Positions 26,825 through 35,732 of a stretch of DNA of 46,876 nucleotides are shown one piece after another; within the stretch, counting starts at the first letter, position 1; the number at the start of each line of letters is the position of its first letter. The stretch lies in NCBI RefSeq assembly GCF_020054945.1, contig NZ_JAIHAU010000019.1:1-46876 (forward strand). Direction: 5' to 3'. Both the position numbers and the translations under genes were made by a program. The notes under the pieces were generated by a model. It ran no database searches, had not been told where the DNA came from, and saw only the letters and a list, made by a program, of their open reading frames with translations. The stretch is from Mahella sp. Lineage in GTDB: Bacteria > Bacillota > Clostridia > Mahellales > Mahellaceae.

Positions 26825-27658
26825 TTATAATCCACCTTTTATAATATTTTTCACAAACTCTGGCAACACAAAGGCTGCTTTGTGCACTTCGGGCGTATAG
26901 TAGCGCATATTCATCCCTTTTACGTCTACTTGTGCGTCTATAGGATCATAGCTCTTTGAGCCTATGGTAAAGCTCCACATGCCGCCGGGATACGTAGGTA
27001 CATGAGCCAGATACAGGCGCGTTATCGGAAATATTTCTGATATCGAGCGGTATATGTCCGATATCATCTCGGCATTATAAAAGGGCGATTCTGTCTGAGC
27101 CACAAATAGGCCATCATCGCTCAGCGCATCATATAAGCTTCTATAAAATTCTTGATGGAACAAGCCTACAGCGGGACCTATAGGATCGGTAGAATCAACT
27201 ATGATGACATCGAATTCGCCTTTATGTTCTTGAACAAATTTTATACCGTCACCAATCTCCACATGGCATCTAGGATCATCCAAAGCACAGCTTATCTCCG
27301 GAAGATACTGCTTGCTCACCTCAACGACTCTTCCGTCTATTTCGGCCAGATAAGCGGCTTCTACGCTTTTATGCTTTATCACTTCTCTTATAACCCCGCC
27401 GTCGCCCCCTCCTATCACCAATACTCTTTTAGGGTTTGGGTGGGTGCATAATGGTACGTGCGCTATCATCTCGTGATATACGAATTCATCGCGTATAGTG
27501 GTCTGTATAATACCATCTAAAGCCAGCAATCTGCCGAACTGATATGTATCCAGCACCGCTATCTGCTGATATTGGCTCTTTTCCGTATGTAATACATCTT
27601 TAACCTTGCAGGTTATACCTAAATCGGGCGTTTGTTTTTCCGTAAACCATAATTCCAT
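26825..27658 (-). CDS. speE: Polyamine aminopropyltransferase (spermidine synthase)
   Basis: The 277-residue enzyme transfers an aminopropyl group from decarboxylated SAM to putrescine. Motifs seen are [16 protein letters not shown], the cofactor loop [13 protein letters not shown], and [13 protein letters not shown] with catalytic Asp. Length is normal. A possible -10 (TATAAT, minus strand) lies in the 69-base gap upstream, which holds nothing else clear. Confidence 0.94.
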   Translation of the reverse strand: MELWFTEKQTPDLGITCKVKDVLHTEKSQYQQIAVLDTYQFGRLLALDGIIQTTIRDEFVYHEMIAHVPLCTHPNPKRVLVIGGGDGGVIREVIKHKSVEAAYLAEIDGRVVEVSKQYLPEISCALDDPRCHVEIGDGIKFVQEHKGEFDVIIVDSTDPIGPAVGLFHQEFYRSLYDALSDDGLFVAQTESPFYNAEMISDIYRSISEIFPITRLYLAHVPTYPGGMWSFTIGSKSYDPIDAQVDVKGMNMRYYTPEVHKAAFVLPEFVKNIIKGGL

Positions 27659-27727
27659 ATTTTATCATCCTTTTTTCGACCTTTTTCCTTGCCATTATAT
27701 CAAAATATAAAGAATAAATAAAGACCC

Positions 27728-28462
27728 TTATCGTAAATATTTTAAATATTCTATCTCTTTTGGAGCAAGATAGCGCCACTGCCCCGGCTGCAAGCCGCGC
27801 AATCCTATTTCGCCAATGGCTTCGCGCCTCAACCATATCACCGGATGGCCTATCATATCGCACATTTTACGTATTTGGCGATTTCTGCCCTCGCGCAGCG
27901 TTATTTTAACCACGCTTATCCTTTGATCTGCCTTTATCAATTCAAAATCGGCAGGTGCCGTAAGCCTGCCTTCCAATACAAGCCCATGTTCAAATTGAAA
28001 TATATCCCGACTGTCGGGTATACCGCGCAGCCCTGCCATATATACCTTTTCTATCTCATGTTTCGGATGCGTCAGCCTGTAAGTCAAATCACCGTCATTG
28101 GTTAATAAAATTAATCCCGTAGTGTCATAATCCAGACGTCCCACGGGATATAACCTATATTCACCTGCAATAGGCACGAGATCAAGAACGGTAGGTCGAC
28201 CGAATTGATCTTTGGCGGTGCTTACATAGCCTCTGGGCTTATTTATGGCTATATATATCATATCGCTTTTAGGCCTTATAATGCGACCATTTACCCTGAC
28301 TTCGTCTTTTTGAGGATCAATCAAAACGCCCATATCTTTCACGACACGGTCATTGACCGATACCAGACCGGATTTTATCAGTTCCTCGCTCTTTCGGCGC
28401 GAGGCGACGCCGCATTGCGCCATATATTTATGCAACCTAATCAAATCGCCGGAATTAGCCAT
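27728..28462 (-). CDS. rluB: Large ribosomal subunit pseudouridine synthase RluB-type
   Basis: The 244-residue protein has an N-terminal S4 RNA-binding domain (RLHKYMAQCGVASRRKSEELI). The RsuA/RluB catalytic domain follows, with GRLDYDTTGLILLTNDG containing the catalytic Asp. The C-terminal GRNRQIRKM motif is present. It makes a pseudouridine in 23S rRNA near the peptidyl-transferase centre. It overlaps the upstream carboxypeptidase gene by 22 bases, as in many Firmicutes. Confidence 0.9.
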   Translation of the reverse strand: MANSGDLIRLHKYMAQCGVASRRKSEELIKSGLVSVNDRVVKDMGVLIDPQKDEVRVNGRIIRPKSDMIYIAINKPRGYVSTAKDQFGRPTVLDLVPIAGEYRLYPVGRLDYDTTGLILLTNDGDLTYRLTHPKHEIEKVYMAGLRGIPDSRDIFQFEHGLVLEGRLTAPADFELIKADQRISVVKITLREGRNRQIRKMCDMIGHPVIWLRREAIGEIGLRGLQPGQWRYLAPKEIEYLKYLR

Positions 28463-29583
28463 CTTTCTATAAGACCCCTCAATTCTCTGGAATAGTTTTT
28501 ATCCTTTACATCTTGAACCGCTATAAGCTTAGTAGCGGCTATAGTTTGCCCATCTAATAAAACCTCTGCTGTACCATAATCCTTTCCGGTCGTTATCGGC
28601 GCTTCTATTGCGGGGGGATAATGGAACTCAACCCGCAGTCTGTTTATTTCTTCATCTGTGGCCGGAATTACCACAGCCCGAGCAGTTTTCAACGCCACCT
28701 TATCCTCTTTACCCTTTAATACAGGTACATCGATTATCGTCTCATCCTTAGGCAGTGCCTCATACATGCTGAAATTATCGAATCCGTAATCAAGCAGCGC
28801 CATGGAATCCTCCCACATAGGATCATCGTTTAACACCACCGCTACCAGTTGCATACCGTTCCTGTAAGCCGCGGCTACCAAACAGCGCCCTGCTTCTTTG
28901 GTATATCCCGTTTTCACCCCGTTAGCGCCTTCATATTTCCATAAAAGCTTATTCTTATTCTGCATAGCCCTATCCCATTGGTGGCCTTCCCAGGGTATCT
29001 TTCTGTATTTTGTGGATACGATCTGCTTAAATATGGGGTTTTTCATGGCATAGGCCGTTATCAGCGCCAGATTATACGCCGTGGTGTAATGGTCCTCATC
29101 CGGTAGACCATGCGGATTAGCAAAATGCGTATTTTTAGCTCCTATCATTTTGGCTTTTTGATTCATGATGTCTACAAATTTTTCGACAGAACCGCCTACA
29201 TGTTCGGCTATTGCTACTGCGGCATCATTACCTGATCTAAGCATAAGACCGTAAAGTAGATCTTCCAGTGTCAATCTTTCTCCTACCTCCAGCCATATCG
29301 ATGAACCTTCCACGCCACTGGCATTATCGCTCACTTCTACTATATCCGAGAGATCACCGTATTCTATGGCGGTTATTGCTGTCATTATTTTTGTAGTGCT
29401 GGCCATGGGATAGCGCTTATCGGCATCCTTGCCATATAGCACCCTACCCGTCTCAACCTCCATGAGCGCGGCGGCTGATGCCGATGTTTGCGGTGGATCT
29501 TCAACAGCCAGTGCTTCAGATGTTATCAAGCAGGGTGACATAAAAACACAAAAAATTAGCAAAAAAATCGCTACACGTTTCAT
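28441..29583 (-). CDS. D-alanyl-D-alanine carboxypeptidase, DacF/DacB type
   Basis: The 380-residue penicillin-binding protein trims the terminal D-Ala of peptidoglycan stem peptides. A signal peptide covers about residues 1-26. Catalytic motifs are STTK (SxxK), SGND (SxN) and KTGYT (KTG), followed by the C-terminal PBP5-like beta domain. A DacF-like sporulation role is plausible given the neighbouring bofC-like gene, but a housekeeping role cannot be excluded. Confidence 0.9.
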   Translation of the reverse strand: MKRVAIFLLIFCVFMSPCLITSEALAVEDPPQTSASAAALMEVETGRVLYGKDADKRYPMASTTKIMTAITAIEYGDLSDIVEVSDNASGVEGSSIWLEVGERLTLEDLLYGLMLRSGNDAAVAIAEHVGGSVEKFVDIMNQKAKMIGAKNTHFANPHGLPDEDHYTTAYNLALITAYAMKNPIFKQIVSTKYRKIPWEGHQWDRAMQNKNKLLWKYEGANGVKTGYTKEAGRCLVAAAYRNGMQLVAVVLNDDPMWEDSMALLDYGFDNFSMYEALPKDETIIDVPVLKGKEDKVALKTARAVVIPATDEEINRLRVEFHYPPAIEAPITTGKDYGTAEVLLDGQTIAATKLIAVQDVKDKNYSRELRGLIERWLIPAI

Positions 29584-29642
29584 GTGATACCATCCTCCAT
29601 TATTGTAATTACAAATACAAGAATAGTATGAACAGCATAACT

Positions 29643-30224
29643 CTAACTATCCAGATTTTCTAATATAGCATTTACTTCCTCTTGACTGTTGACAACTATG
29701 CCTTCTTTAATCTGGTCTTGAACTATACCGGGCAATATATCTAACGGTATTCCGGTATCGCGCAACAGTTTACCGGCGGTATCATACACTGCCACCATGC
29801 CATTATCTTCTCTTATAATGAAATGATTTGGGCAGTAACCGCCTACTTCTCTTATCAAGACTACTTTATCCGGTTTAAATTCGTCTACTCGCCATTCAGC
29901 GTATTTTTCCGCTAGCTGTTTCTCATTTAATCCTACTATGTCAGATGATACGGGGCTTTCATCAACAACCTCGTGACCACATGACATATATACCGTCACA
30001 GTTTGCAGAACAGCATCCTGCGTTACCGTAGCAGCTTGATCTGATAAATATTGCTCTGCACCAGCCGGCTTATCATCCTCTTCAGCTTCGACCGGCATTA
30101 GCGGTTGGGGCTGAGGCACAGCGCGTCCATATGACGGGCTGCGCATTATATAATACCCTACCATGAAGCCGACTGCCAATGCAGCAACGCCTACTGTTAA
30201 ACCTATAATGTATCTTTTTCGCAT
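29643..30224 (-). CDS. bofC: BofC C-terminal-domain protein
   Basis: The 193-residue protein has an N-terminal membrane helix (about 7-27) and a proline-rich linker. A domain with YMSCGHEVVDESPV, LAEKYAEWRVDEF and a final GIVVNSQEEVNAILENLDS follows, which matches the BofC C-terminal pattern. BofC in Bacillus sits in the intermembrane space of the forespore and restrains the SpoIVB signal that activates pro-sigma-K. Adjacency to yebC matches the Bacillus neighbourhood. The call is by pattern and synteny. Confidence 0.75.
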   Translation of the reverse strand: MRKRYIIGLTVGVAALAVGFMVGYYIMRSPSYGRAVPQPQPLMPVEAEEDDKPAGAEQYLSDQAATVTQDAVLQTVTVYMSCGHEVVDESPVSSDIVGLNEKQLAEKYAEWRVDEFKPDKVVLIREVGGYCPNHFIIREDNGMVAVYDTAGKLLRDTGIPLDILPGIVQDQIKEGIVVNSQEEVNAILENLDS

Positions 30225-30286
30225 AATAAATACTACCCTCCGCTATTAATAGGCTTTGGATAGTATTATTGACGAAATTTTCTATA

Positions 30287-31039
30287 TTATTCCTCTATCT
30301 CTTCTAACTCAGGCGGTATTTCCATATTATGATATACGTTTTGGACGTCATCGTGATCATCCAGTTTATCTATAAGATTCAATACCTTTTGAGCTGTTTC
30401 TACATCAGGCGATACAGTAACCTTAGGTATCAGCTCCAATTGAGCGGACATAAACGGGATACCTTGTTTTTCAAGGGCATCTCTTACCGATGCGAAGTCT
30501 TCGGGTGCAGTGCGTATCTCATATGCATCATCCTGCGTTATAAGGTCCTCTGCTCCGGCCTCCAGCGCTATCATCAGCATGTCGTCCTCATCTATATCTA
30601 CGGCATCTCGGTCCACGACCAATACGCCTTTCCTATCGAACATCCACATGACGCATCCGGTTTCACCCAAGCTGCCGCCGCTTTTATCAAAAAGGTGCCG
30701 TATATCGCTGCCGGTACGATTGCGATTATCACTTGTAGCTTCCACTATTATGGCGACTCCTCCCGGTCCATATCCTTCATATACCAGCTCTTCATAATTT
30801 ACCGAATCCAATGCACCGGCAGCCTTTTTGATAATGCGATCTATCGTATCATTTGGCATATTATTGGCTTTTGCCTTGGCTATAGCATCTCTCAAAGTCG
30901 AATTAGCTTCCGGATTATCTCCTCCGTGCCTTACTGCTATAGCCAATTCCCTGCCGATCTTGGTAAATATCTTACCGCGTTGAGCATCGGTAGCCTCTTT
31001 TTTACGTTTTATATTAGCCCATTTTGAATGGCCCGACAT
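30287..31039 (-). CDS. yebC: YebC/TACO1 family translation/transcription regulator
   Basis: The 250-residue protein starts MSGHSKWANIKRKKEATDA, the near-invariant opening of this family. It contains NMPNDTIDRIIKKAAG and YEGYGPGGVAIIVEA. Members assist translation of proline-rich stretches or act as DNA-binding regulators. Length is typical. The region upstream holds a TATA-rich stretch without a clear promoter. Confidence 0.94.
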   Translation of the reverse strand: MSGHSKWANIKRKKEATDAQRGKIFTKIGRELAIAVRHGGDNPEANSTLRDAIAKAKANNMPNDTIDRIIKKAAGALDSVNYEELVYEGYGPGGVAIIVEATSDNRNRTGSDIRHLFDKSGGSLGETGCVMWMFDRKGVLVVDRDAVDIDEDDMLMIALEAGAEDLITQDDAYEIRTAPEDFASVRDALEKQGIPFMSAQLELIPKVTVSPDVETAQKVLNLIDKLDDHDDVQNVYHNMEIPPELEEIEE

Positions 31040-31196
31040 TATAATCCCTCCATACGTTATCTATAAACTTCAAACTTCCTATACAATATAACATAAGGAG
31101 GGCCTTTTAGCAACATACCCCTGCCGCTTATTCTGTTCCCGTGACTATTCATCCGGCTCTGTAACCGAATAGTTTCCGGCTCATATTGCTATCAAA

Positions 31197-31355
31197 CTAC
31201 TTATAAAACAATTGCTTCTGATAACTTACCACAAGTTCATCTAACTCTTTGCTGCGCTCCAATACGGAGAACGCTTGCATCTCATAGTTCTCACGTACTA
31301 TGAGCTCATTGAGCTCTTGCACCAACATAGATATTTGTTCCTTTAGCTCCTTCAT
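31197..31355 (-). CDS. Spo0E-like sporulation regulator (52 aa)
   Basis: A 52-codon frame runs from ATG at 31355 to TAG at 31197-31199. The protein begins MKELKEQISMLVQEL and contains ERSKELDELVVSYQ, matching the S-x-x-LD-x-L/V-V-x-Y signature of Spo0E-like aspartyl phosphatases. In Bacillus these dephosphorylate Spo0A~P to delay sporulation. Two helices are predicted by eye. AAGGTGAG upstream can act as the ribosome-binding site, though it is about 11 bases from the ATG. Confidence 0.75.
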   Translation of the reverse strand: MKELKEQISMLVQELNELIVRENYEMQAFSVLERSKELDELVVSYQKQLFYK

Positions 31356-31535
31356 CTTTCTGTAGACTCACCTTTTATAAAATAATTTTTGCATTACGTA
31401 CTGCAATATACTATCACCGATTCTAATCATTTTCAATAATATAAATAAATTTTTTGATTATACCAAGCGGGCTTTTAAAACGCATGTCCACAGCAATCTT
31501 TGATTGCGTACTTGCATTGGTTTCAGTCACATATT

Positions 31536-32735
31536 TTAGCCTTCTACAATGGCCTTGGTTTCACGTGCTATCATAAGTTCTTCATTAGTCGGCACAATCA
31601 ATACCCTTACATTTGAATCTTTTGCGCTTATATCGGCTTCTATGCCTCGTACTTTATTTTTTTCTAAATCCAGTTTCACGCCCAAATTCTCCAAGCCCTG
31701 GCATATACCCTTTCTCACGGTAGCGTTATTCTCTCCTATGCCAGCGGTAAACACCAATGCATCAACACCATTTAACGCCGCAATATATGACCCTACATAT
31801 TTCTTAGCCCTATAGCAAAGCATATCCATGGCCAACTGCGCCCTTTCATTACCTGCTGCCGCAGCATCTTCCACATCTCGCAGATCGCTGCTTACACCTG
31901 ATATACCAAGTATGCCCGATTCCTTATTCAAGTAATCGTTCATTTCGGCCGGCGACATACCTTCTTTCTCCATGAGATATGTTACCACTGCAGGATCAAG
32001 ATCACCCGATCTCGTACCCATTATAAGGCCTTCCAGCGGCGTAAAGCCCATGCTAGTATCTATGGCCTTCCCATGGCTTACGGCGCTGACACTTGATCCA
32101 TTACCCAAATGGCATGTTATTAGTTTAATCTCTTCCGGCTGTTTACCCAACATCTCAGCGGCCCTAAGCGAAACATATTTATGAGATGTACCATGAGCGC
32201 CATAGCGCCTTATCTTATATTGTGTATATACATCATACGGTAAACCGTACATATACGCATATCGGGGTAAAGTTTTAAAAAACTCGGTATCCAGCACTAC
32301 CACCATAGGCGTATCGGGCATAAGCTTGCGGCAGGCTTCCATTCCCATAAGAGCACCCGGGTTATGCAACGGAGCAAACTCTATAACCTCATTCTTCATG
32401 GTCTCTATTATCTCATCGGTCAATAACATAGGATCTATAAACCTCTCACCACCGTTTACCATCCTATGGCCCACTGCGGATATTTCCGATATATCTTTTA
32501 TAACACCGTATTCGGGATCGGTTATAGCCCGTATAACAAGCTTAAAAGCCTCAAGATGGTCCTGCACATCTTGCTTTATCTCTACCTTACCATTTCCATT
32601 GTACTGGTGCTTTAGTACGGAACCATCCAATCCTATCCTCTCCACATTGCCTTTAGCCCTCACCGCTTCTGTAGTCATATCAATCAACTGATATTTGAGC
32701 GATGAACTTCCAGCATTTATAACTAATATATTCAC
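31536..32735 (-). CDS. ackA: Acetate kinase
   Basis: The 399-residue enzyme makes ATP from acetyl phosphate, yielding acetate. It begins MNILVINAGSSSLKYQL, and has GHRMVNGG, the HGTSHKYVS segment with catalytic His, the CHLGNGSS phosphate loop and GIGENNATVR. Length is normal. It lies 26 bases after pta and forms the substrate-level phosphorylation module with it. The 180 bases downstream to the Spo0E-like gene hold a short GCAATC/GATTGC hairpin and AT-rich sequence. Confidence 0.96.
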   Translation of the reverse strand: MNILVINAGSSSLKYQLIDMTTEAVRAKGNVERIGLDGSVLKHQYNGNGKVEIKQDVQDHLEAFKLVIRAITDPEYGVIKDISEISAVGHRMVNGGERFIDPMLLTDEIIETMKNEVIEFAPLHNPGALMGMEACRKLMPDTPMVVVLDTEFFKTLPRYAYMYGLPYDVYTQYKIRRYGAHGTSHKYVSLRAAEMLGKQPEEIKLITCHLGNGSSVSAVSHGKAIDTSMGFTPLEGLIMGTRSGDLDPAVVTYLMEKEGMSPAEMNDYLNKESGILGISGVSSDLRDVEDAAAAGNERAQLAMDMLCYRAKKYVGSYIAALNGVDALVFTAGIGENNATVRKGICQGLENLGVKLDLEKNKVRGIEADISAKDSNVRVLIVPTNEELMIARETKAIVEG

Positions 32736-32761
32736 TTTATAGTTTCAACCCCTTGTTCTTT

Positions 32762-33748
32762 CTACATAGATTGTACGGCTGTAATAGCCACTGCATCGAC
32801 TATATTTTCAGGCTTGCAACCGCGCGATAGATCATTCACCGGCTTGGCTATACCTTGACATATAGGCCCTACTGCAGTAGCACTAGCCAAACGCTCTACC
32901 AATTTATAGCCTATATTACCTGCTTGTAAATCCGGGAATATTAATACGTTGGCCTTGCCTCCTACAGGACTACCCGGAGCTTTTAACTCAGCTACGCTTT
33001 CCACCAGTGCCGCGTCCACCTGCAATTCGCCGTCCAGCGCTATATCTGGAGCTAATTGTTTGGCTATTTGCGTAGCTTGCACTACTTTGTCCACGAGTTC
33101 ATGCTGAGCACTGCCTTTGGTGGAGAATGATAACATAGCCACCCGAGGCTCAGCACCTATGAGGTTCTTAAAAGTATTCGCTGATGTAACGGCTATATGA
33201 GCCAATTCCTCAGCGTTTGGATTCGGATTTACGCCACAATCGGCAAAGATGAAAACCCCATCGTAGCCATAACTGCTATTCGGCACTTCAATAAGAAAGC
33301 ATCCGGATACCAATGCTATTCCCGGAGCTGTCTTTATGATCTGCAGTGCGGGCCGCAGCACATCCGGAGTAGAATGTACAGCTCCAGCTACCATGCCGTC
33401 GGCTTGTCCCGTCTTAACGAGCATAACGCCATAATATAGCGGGTCGAGAACCAATTGACGAGCCTTCTCAATGGTAATGCCTTTGTTTTTGCGCAGCTCA
33501 TATAGCTCCTGCGCTAATATTTCAGTATCCGGCGAGTTAGATGGATCTGTAAATTTTACTCCGTCGAGAACTGAAGACGGTGCCGTTTTCTTGAATTCGC
33601 CTTCATCTCCCAGCATTATCAATTCGGCTATGCCTTCTTTTAATATGCTTTCGGCCGCTTTAAGCGTTCGCTTTTCCGTTCCTTCAGCTAGTACTATGCG
33701 CCGCTTATTAGTTTTTGCTTTTTCCTTTATACTCTCTAATACGCTCAC
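32762..33748 (-). CDS. pta: Phosphate acetyltransferase
   Basis: The 328-residue short-form enzyme converts acetyl-CoA and phosphate to acetyl phosphate. Motifs include RIVLAEGTEKRTL at the N-terminus, GMVAGAVHSTPDVLRPAL, and the C-terminal NVLIFPDLQAGNIGYKLV. It is the first gene of pta-ackA, with AGGAGG before the start. A TATAAT lies about 25 bases upstream of that ribosome-binding site. Confidence 0.95.
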   Translation of the reverse strand: MSVLESIKEKAKTNKRRIVLAEGTEKRTLKAAESILKEGIAELIMLGDEGEFKKTAPSSVLDGVKFTDPSNSPDTEILAQELYELRKNKGITIEKARQLVLDPLYYGVMLVKTGQADGMVAGAVHSTPDVLRPALQIIKTAPGIALVSGCFLIEVPNSSYGYDGVFIFADCGVNPNPNAEELAHIAVTSANTFKNLIGAEPRVAMLSFSTKGSAQHELVDKVVQATQIAKQLAPDIALDGELQVDAALVESVAELKAPGSPVGGKANVLIFPDLQAGNIGYKLVERLASATAVGPICQGIAKPVNDLSRGCKPENIVDAVAITAVQSM

Positions 33749-34008
33749 TCTATTTTATCCTCCTATCGTTCAGTATATATTATAATCAAATAAAAAGCTA
33801 ATTTAAAGCCATAACTAGTTAAATATTCGTCAAAATTGCCTAAAATCCTTCAATTTTAATAAAGTTCTAATATTGTGATAATTTCGACTAATACTAGCTT
33901 TATCCGTAAACTATATTATCATGCCCAAAATGGGAATGTTTAATAGATATATTGATTACAATAGAAACATCAAGAAAACTAAAAAACATAAAATGGGGTT
34001 TAATAACG
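33749..34008. promoter_or_regulatory. Divergent promoter region between pta and the transporter gene
   Basis: The 260-base AT-rich gap holds a TATAAT on the minus strand (33779-33785 area) for pta. It also holds two sequences like Spo0A boxes (TTCGNCA): TTCGTCA at 33826-33832 and TTCGACT at 33883-33889 (one mismatch). Such 7-base matches are common in AT-rich DNA, so Spo0A control is only a possibility. Confidence 0.3.
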
Positions 34009-35064
34009 ATGAATAGAAACATCCCTACGTGGAAGATAGCGGCTACATATATAGGTACAGTTGTCGGCGCAGGTTTTGCGTCAGGACAGGAGATATTGCA
34101 GTTTTTTGCCGTATTCGGCATAAATGGATTATTGGGTTTAAGCATAGCAACCCTTTTATTTATGGTGTTCGGGTATATAATTATGGACCTGGGCAGACGT
34201 CTCGATTCGCGTTCACATATCGAGATAATAAGGTTTTCGGGCAATATTTGGGTCAGTACCTTTATAGATTATTTAATCATCTTCTTTTTATTTGGAGCTT
34301 TGACCACCATGATAGCCGGTTCAGGCGCTATGTTAACCCAACAATTCAATATATCCGGCATGTGGGGAAATGCTCTTATGACTATAGCCGCGACTATAAC
34401 GGTATTGACCGGCTTGAACGGCGTGGTTAACTCCATAAGTTTTGTAGTACCTTTTTTGCTCATATCGGCTGTAGGCATAAGCATGGCATCGGTATTAGCT
34501 CCATCATCTGCTTCGGAAATTACAACGATTGTATCAACATCCGGTGGTTTGGTTAACAATTGGTTGTTGTCTGCCGTTCTATATACTTCATACAATATGT
34601 TGCTTTCAGTATCTATATTGGCACCGCTCGGATCAGGAGCCGAAAGTAAAAAAACCGTCAGTCGAGGGGCTTTAATAGGCGGCATCGGGCTAGGATTGGG
34701 AGCCACAGCCATATATCTGGCATTGGCTAAAAGCATGGCTTCCGTAAAAAACCTGGAAGTACCCATGATATTTATAGCCGGCCGCATCTCGCGCCCCGTA
34801 CAATTTATCTATGCCACAGTCCTATTAGCCGAAATATATACTACAACCGTAAGCAGCCTATATGGTTTTGCAGCTAGAATAATCGATTTGAAAAAAACAT
34901 CGGCAAAATACCTTATAATAGGCACTGCCATATTGGCTTTTATCGCCAGTCAACTCGGATTCTCGACGATGATAAAATATTTGTATCCTTTGGCAGGCTA
35001 CGGTGGTATTGTAATGTTGGTAGTGCTGGTTATAAATAAGATAAAGGTATCGGTGATAAGATAA
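34009..35064 (+). CDS. YkvI-family membrane transporter (APC-type)
   Basis: The 351-residue polytopic protein, with about ten hydrophobic segments, begins MNRNIPTWKIAATYIG. GTVVGAGFASGQEILQFF follows, the helix-1 signature of YkvI-like members of the amino acid-polyamine-organocation superfamily. The frame is open upstream to a TTG at 33952, but no ribosome-binding site is seen there. GGGG lies about 10 bases before the ATG at 34009. The substrate is unknown. It is the only long plus-strand gene apart from remnants. Confidence 0.85.
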   Translation: MNRNIPTWKIAATYIGTVVGAGFASGQEILQFFAVFGINGLLGLSIATLLFMVFGYIIMDLGRRLDSRSHIEIIRFSGNIWVSTFIDYLIIFFLFGALTTMIAGSGAMLTQQFNISGMWGNALMTIAATITVLTGLNGVVNSISFVVPFLLISAVGISMASVLAPSSASEITTIVSTSGGLVNNWLLSAVLYTSYNMLLSVSILAPLGSGAESKKTVSRGALIGGIGLGLGATAIYLALAKSMASVKNLEVPMIFIAGRISRPVQFIYATVLLAEIYTTTVSSLYGFAARIIDLKKTSAKYLIIGTAILAFIASQLGFSTMIKYLYPLAGYGGIVMLVVLVINKIKVSVIR

Positions 35065-35076
35065 ATAAACATTTTA

Positions 35077-35152
<76 letters not shown>

Positions 35153-35173
35153 GTATCATCACGTTAGTACCTG

Positions 35174-35596
35174 TTATCGCTGACAAAGGATATTATACAG
35201 ATTATATACTGCGTTGTCAATACCCATTGGAAGAAATTTTTTATCCTCTTTGACAACCCTTTCGGTAGTAGCATAGATCGGCCTTAAGCCGTTAGCCAAG
35301 CAATGATCTACTACCATTAATGTAACGCCATAATCACCCTGGATCAACGCGAGATCACCGCAAACAGCATTAGCATCAATCCAAATGGTCAAACCTTGTT
35401 GATACATCTTATTGTCGAGGCACCATTTGGCGGTCTTCAAAACAACGTTAAAATCATCAGGCCCAAACCTGTTAAATCTTTCTTGTAGCATATCCATTAT
35501 AGGCAAAAATGGCTTAATATATTTATATGCATCATTGGCTTTAGCATCATTTATGACATCTTTTAGAGGTGAAAACCGCAAGGCATATGACCTCAC
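35174..35596 (-). pseudogene. Remnant cas gene, apparent Csx2/Csx20-type chimera
   Basis: The 140-residue frame starts at a GTG without a ribosome-binding site, 16 bases from a CRISPR repeat. An in-frame stop lies just upstream. Residues 8-70 (FSPLKDVINDAK, KPFLPI, KTAKWCLDNKMYQQGLT) resemble the helical C-terminus of Csx2/TM1812-type CRISPR proteins. Residues 72-116 (WIDANAV, GDLALIQGDYG, PIYATTER) resemble Csx20. The two appear fused near residue 70, and a normal Csx20 C-terminus is not seen. I read this as deletion debris of a type III-associated locus. The family match is from memory. Confidence 0.55.
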
Positions 35597-35612
35597 TTTA
35601 GAAAATTAACTA

Positions 35613-35709
35613 GTTTCAATTCCTCATAGGTAGGCTAAAAACAAAGCGGCATACCGTTGACTAAATCCGGTCGACAGCGGTTTCAATTCCTTATAGGCAG
35701 GCTAAAAAC
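35613..35709 (-). CRISPR. Degenerate two-repeat CRISPR remnant
   Basis: Two 30-base repeats at 35613-35642 and 35680-35709 differ at two positions and flank one 37-base spacer. Both begin GTTTCAATTCC and end GGCTAAAAAC on the plus strand. On the minus strand they end in ATTGAAAC, the usual crRNA 5' handle, so the array would be transcribed on the minus strand. There is no leader: only 23 bases separate the second repeat from the HD-GYP stop codon. Confidence 0.8.
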
Positions 35710-35732
35710 CTGAACAGCCGCCATAATAGTCA

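Noticed and set aside
30329-31027. 232-codon plus-strand frame opposite yebC
   Set aside because: It mirrors the highly conserved yebC gene and has low-complexity, Tyr/Ile-rich content typical of antisense frames here.
31140-31190. Terminator after the Spo0E-like gene
   Set aside because: Repeated GAGCCGGA and ACTATTC/GAATAGT elements can pair only imperfectly and no T-run follows.
33952-34008. Longer start of the YkvI-like gene at TTG 33952
   Set aside because: No ribosome-binding site precedes it, and the added residues are not membrane-like; the ATG at 34009 has GGGG at a suitable distance.
34269-34787. 172-codon minus-strand frame opposite the YkvI-like gene
   Set aside because: The plus-strand frame has clear transmembrane and family motifs; the antisense frame has none.
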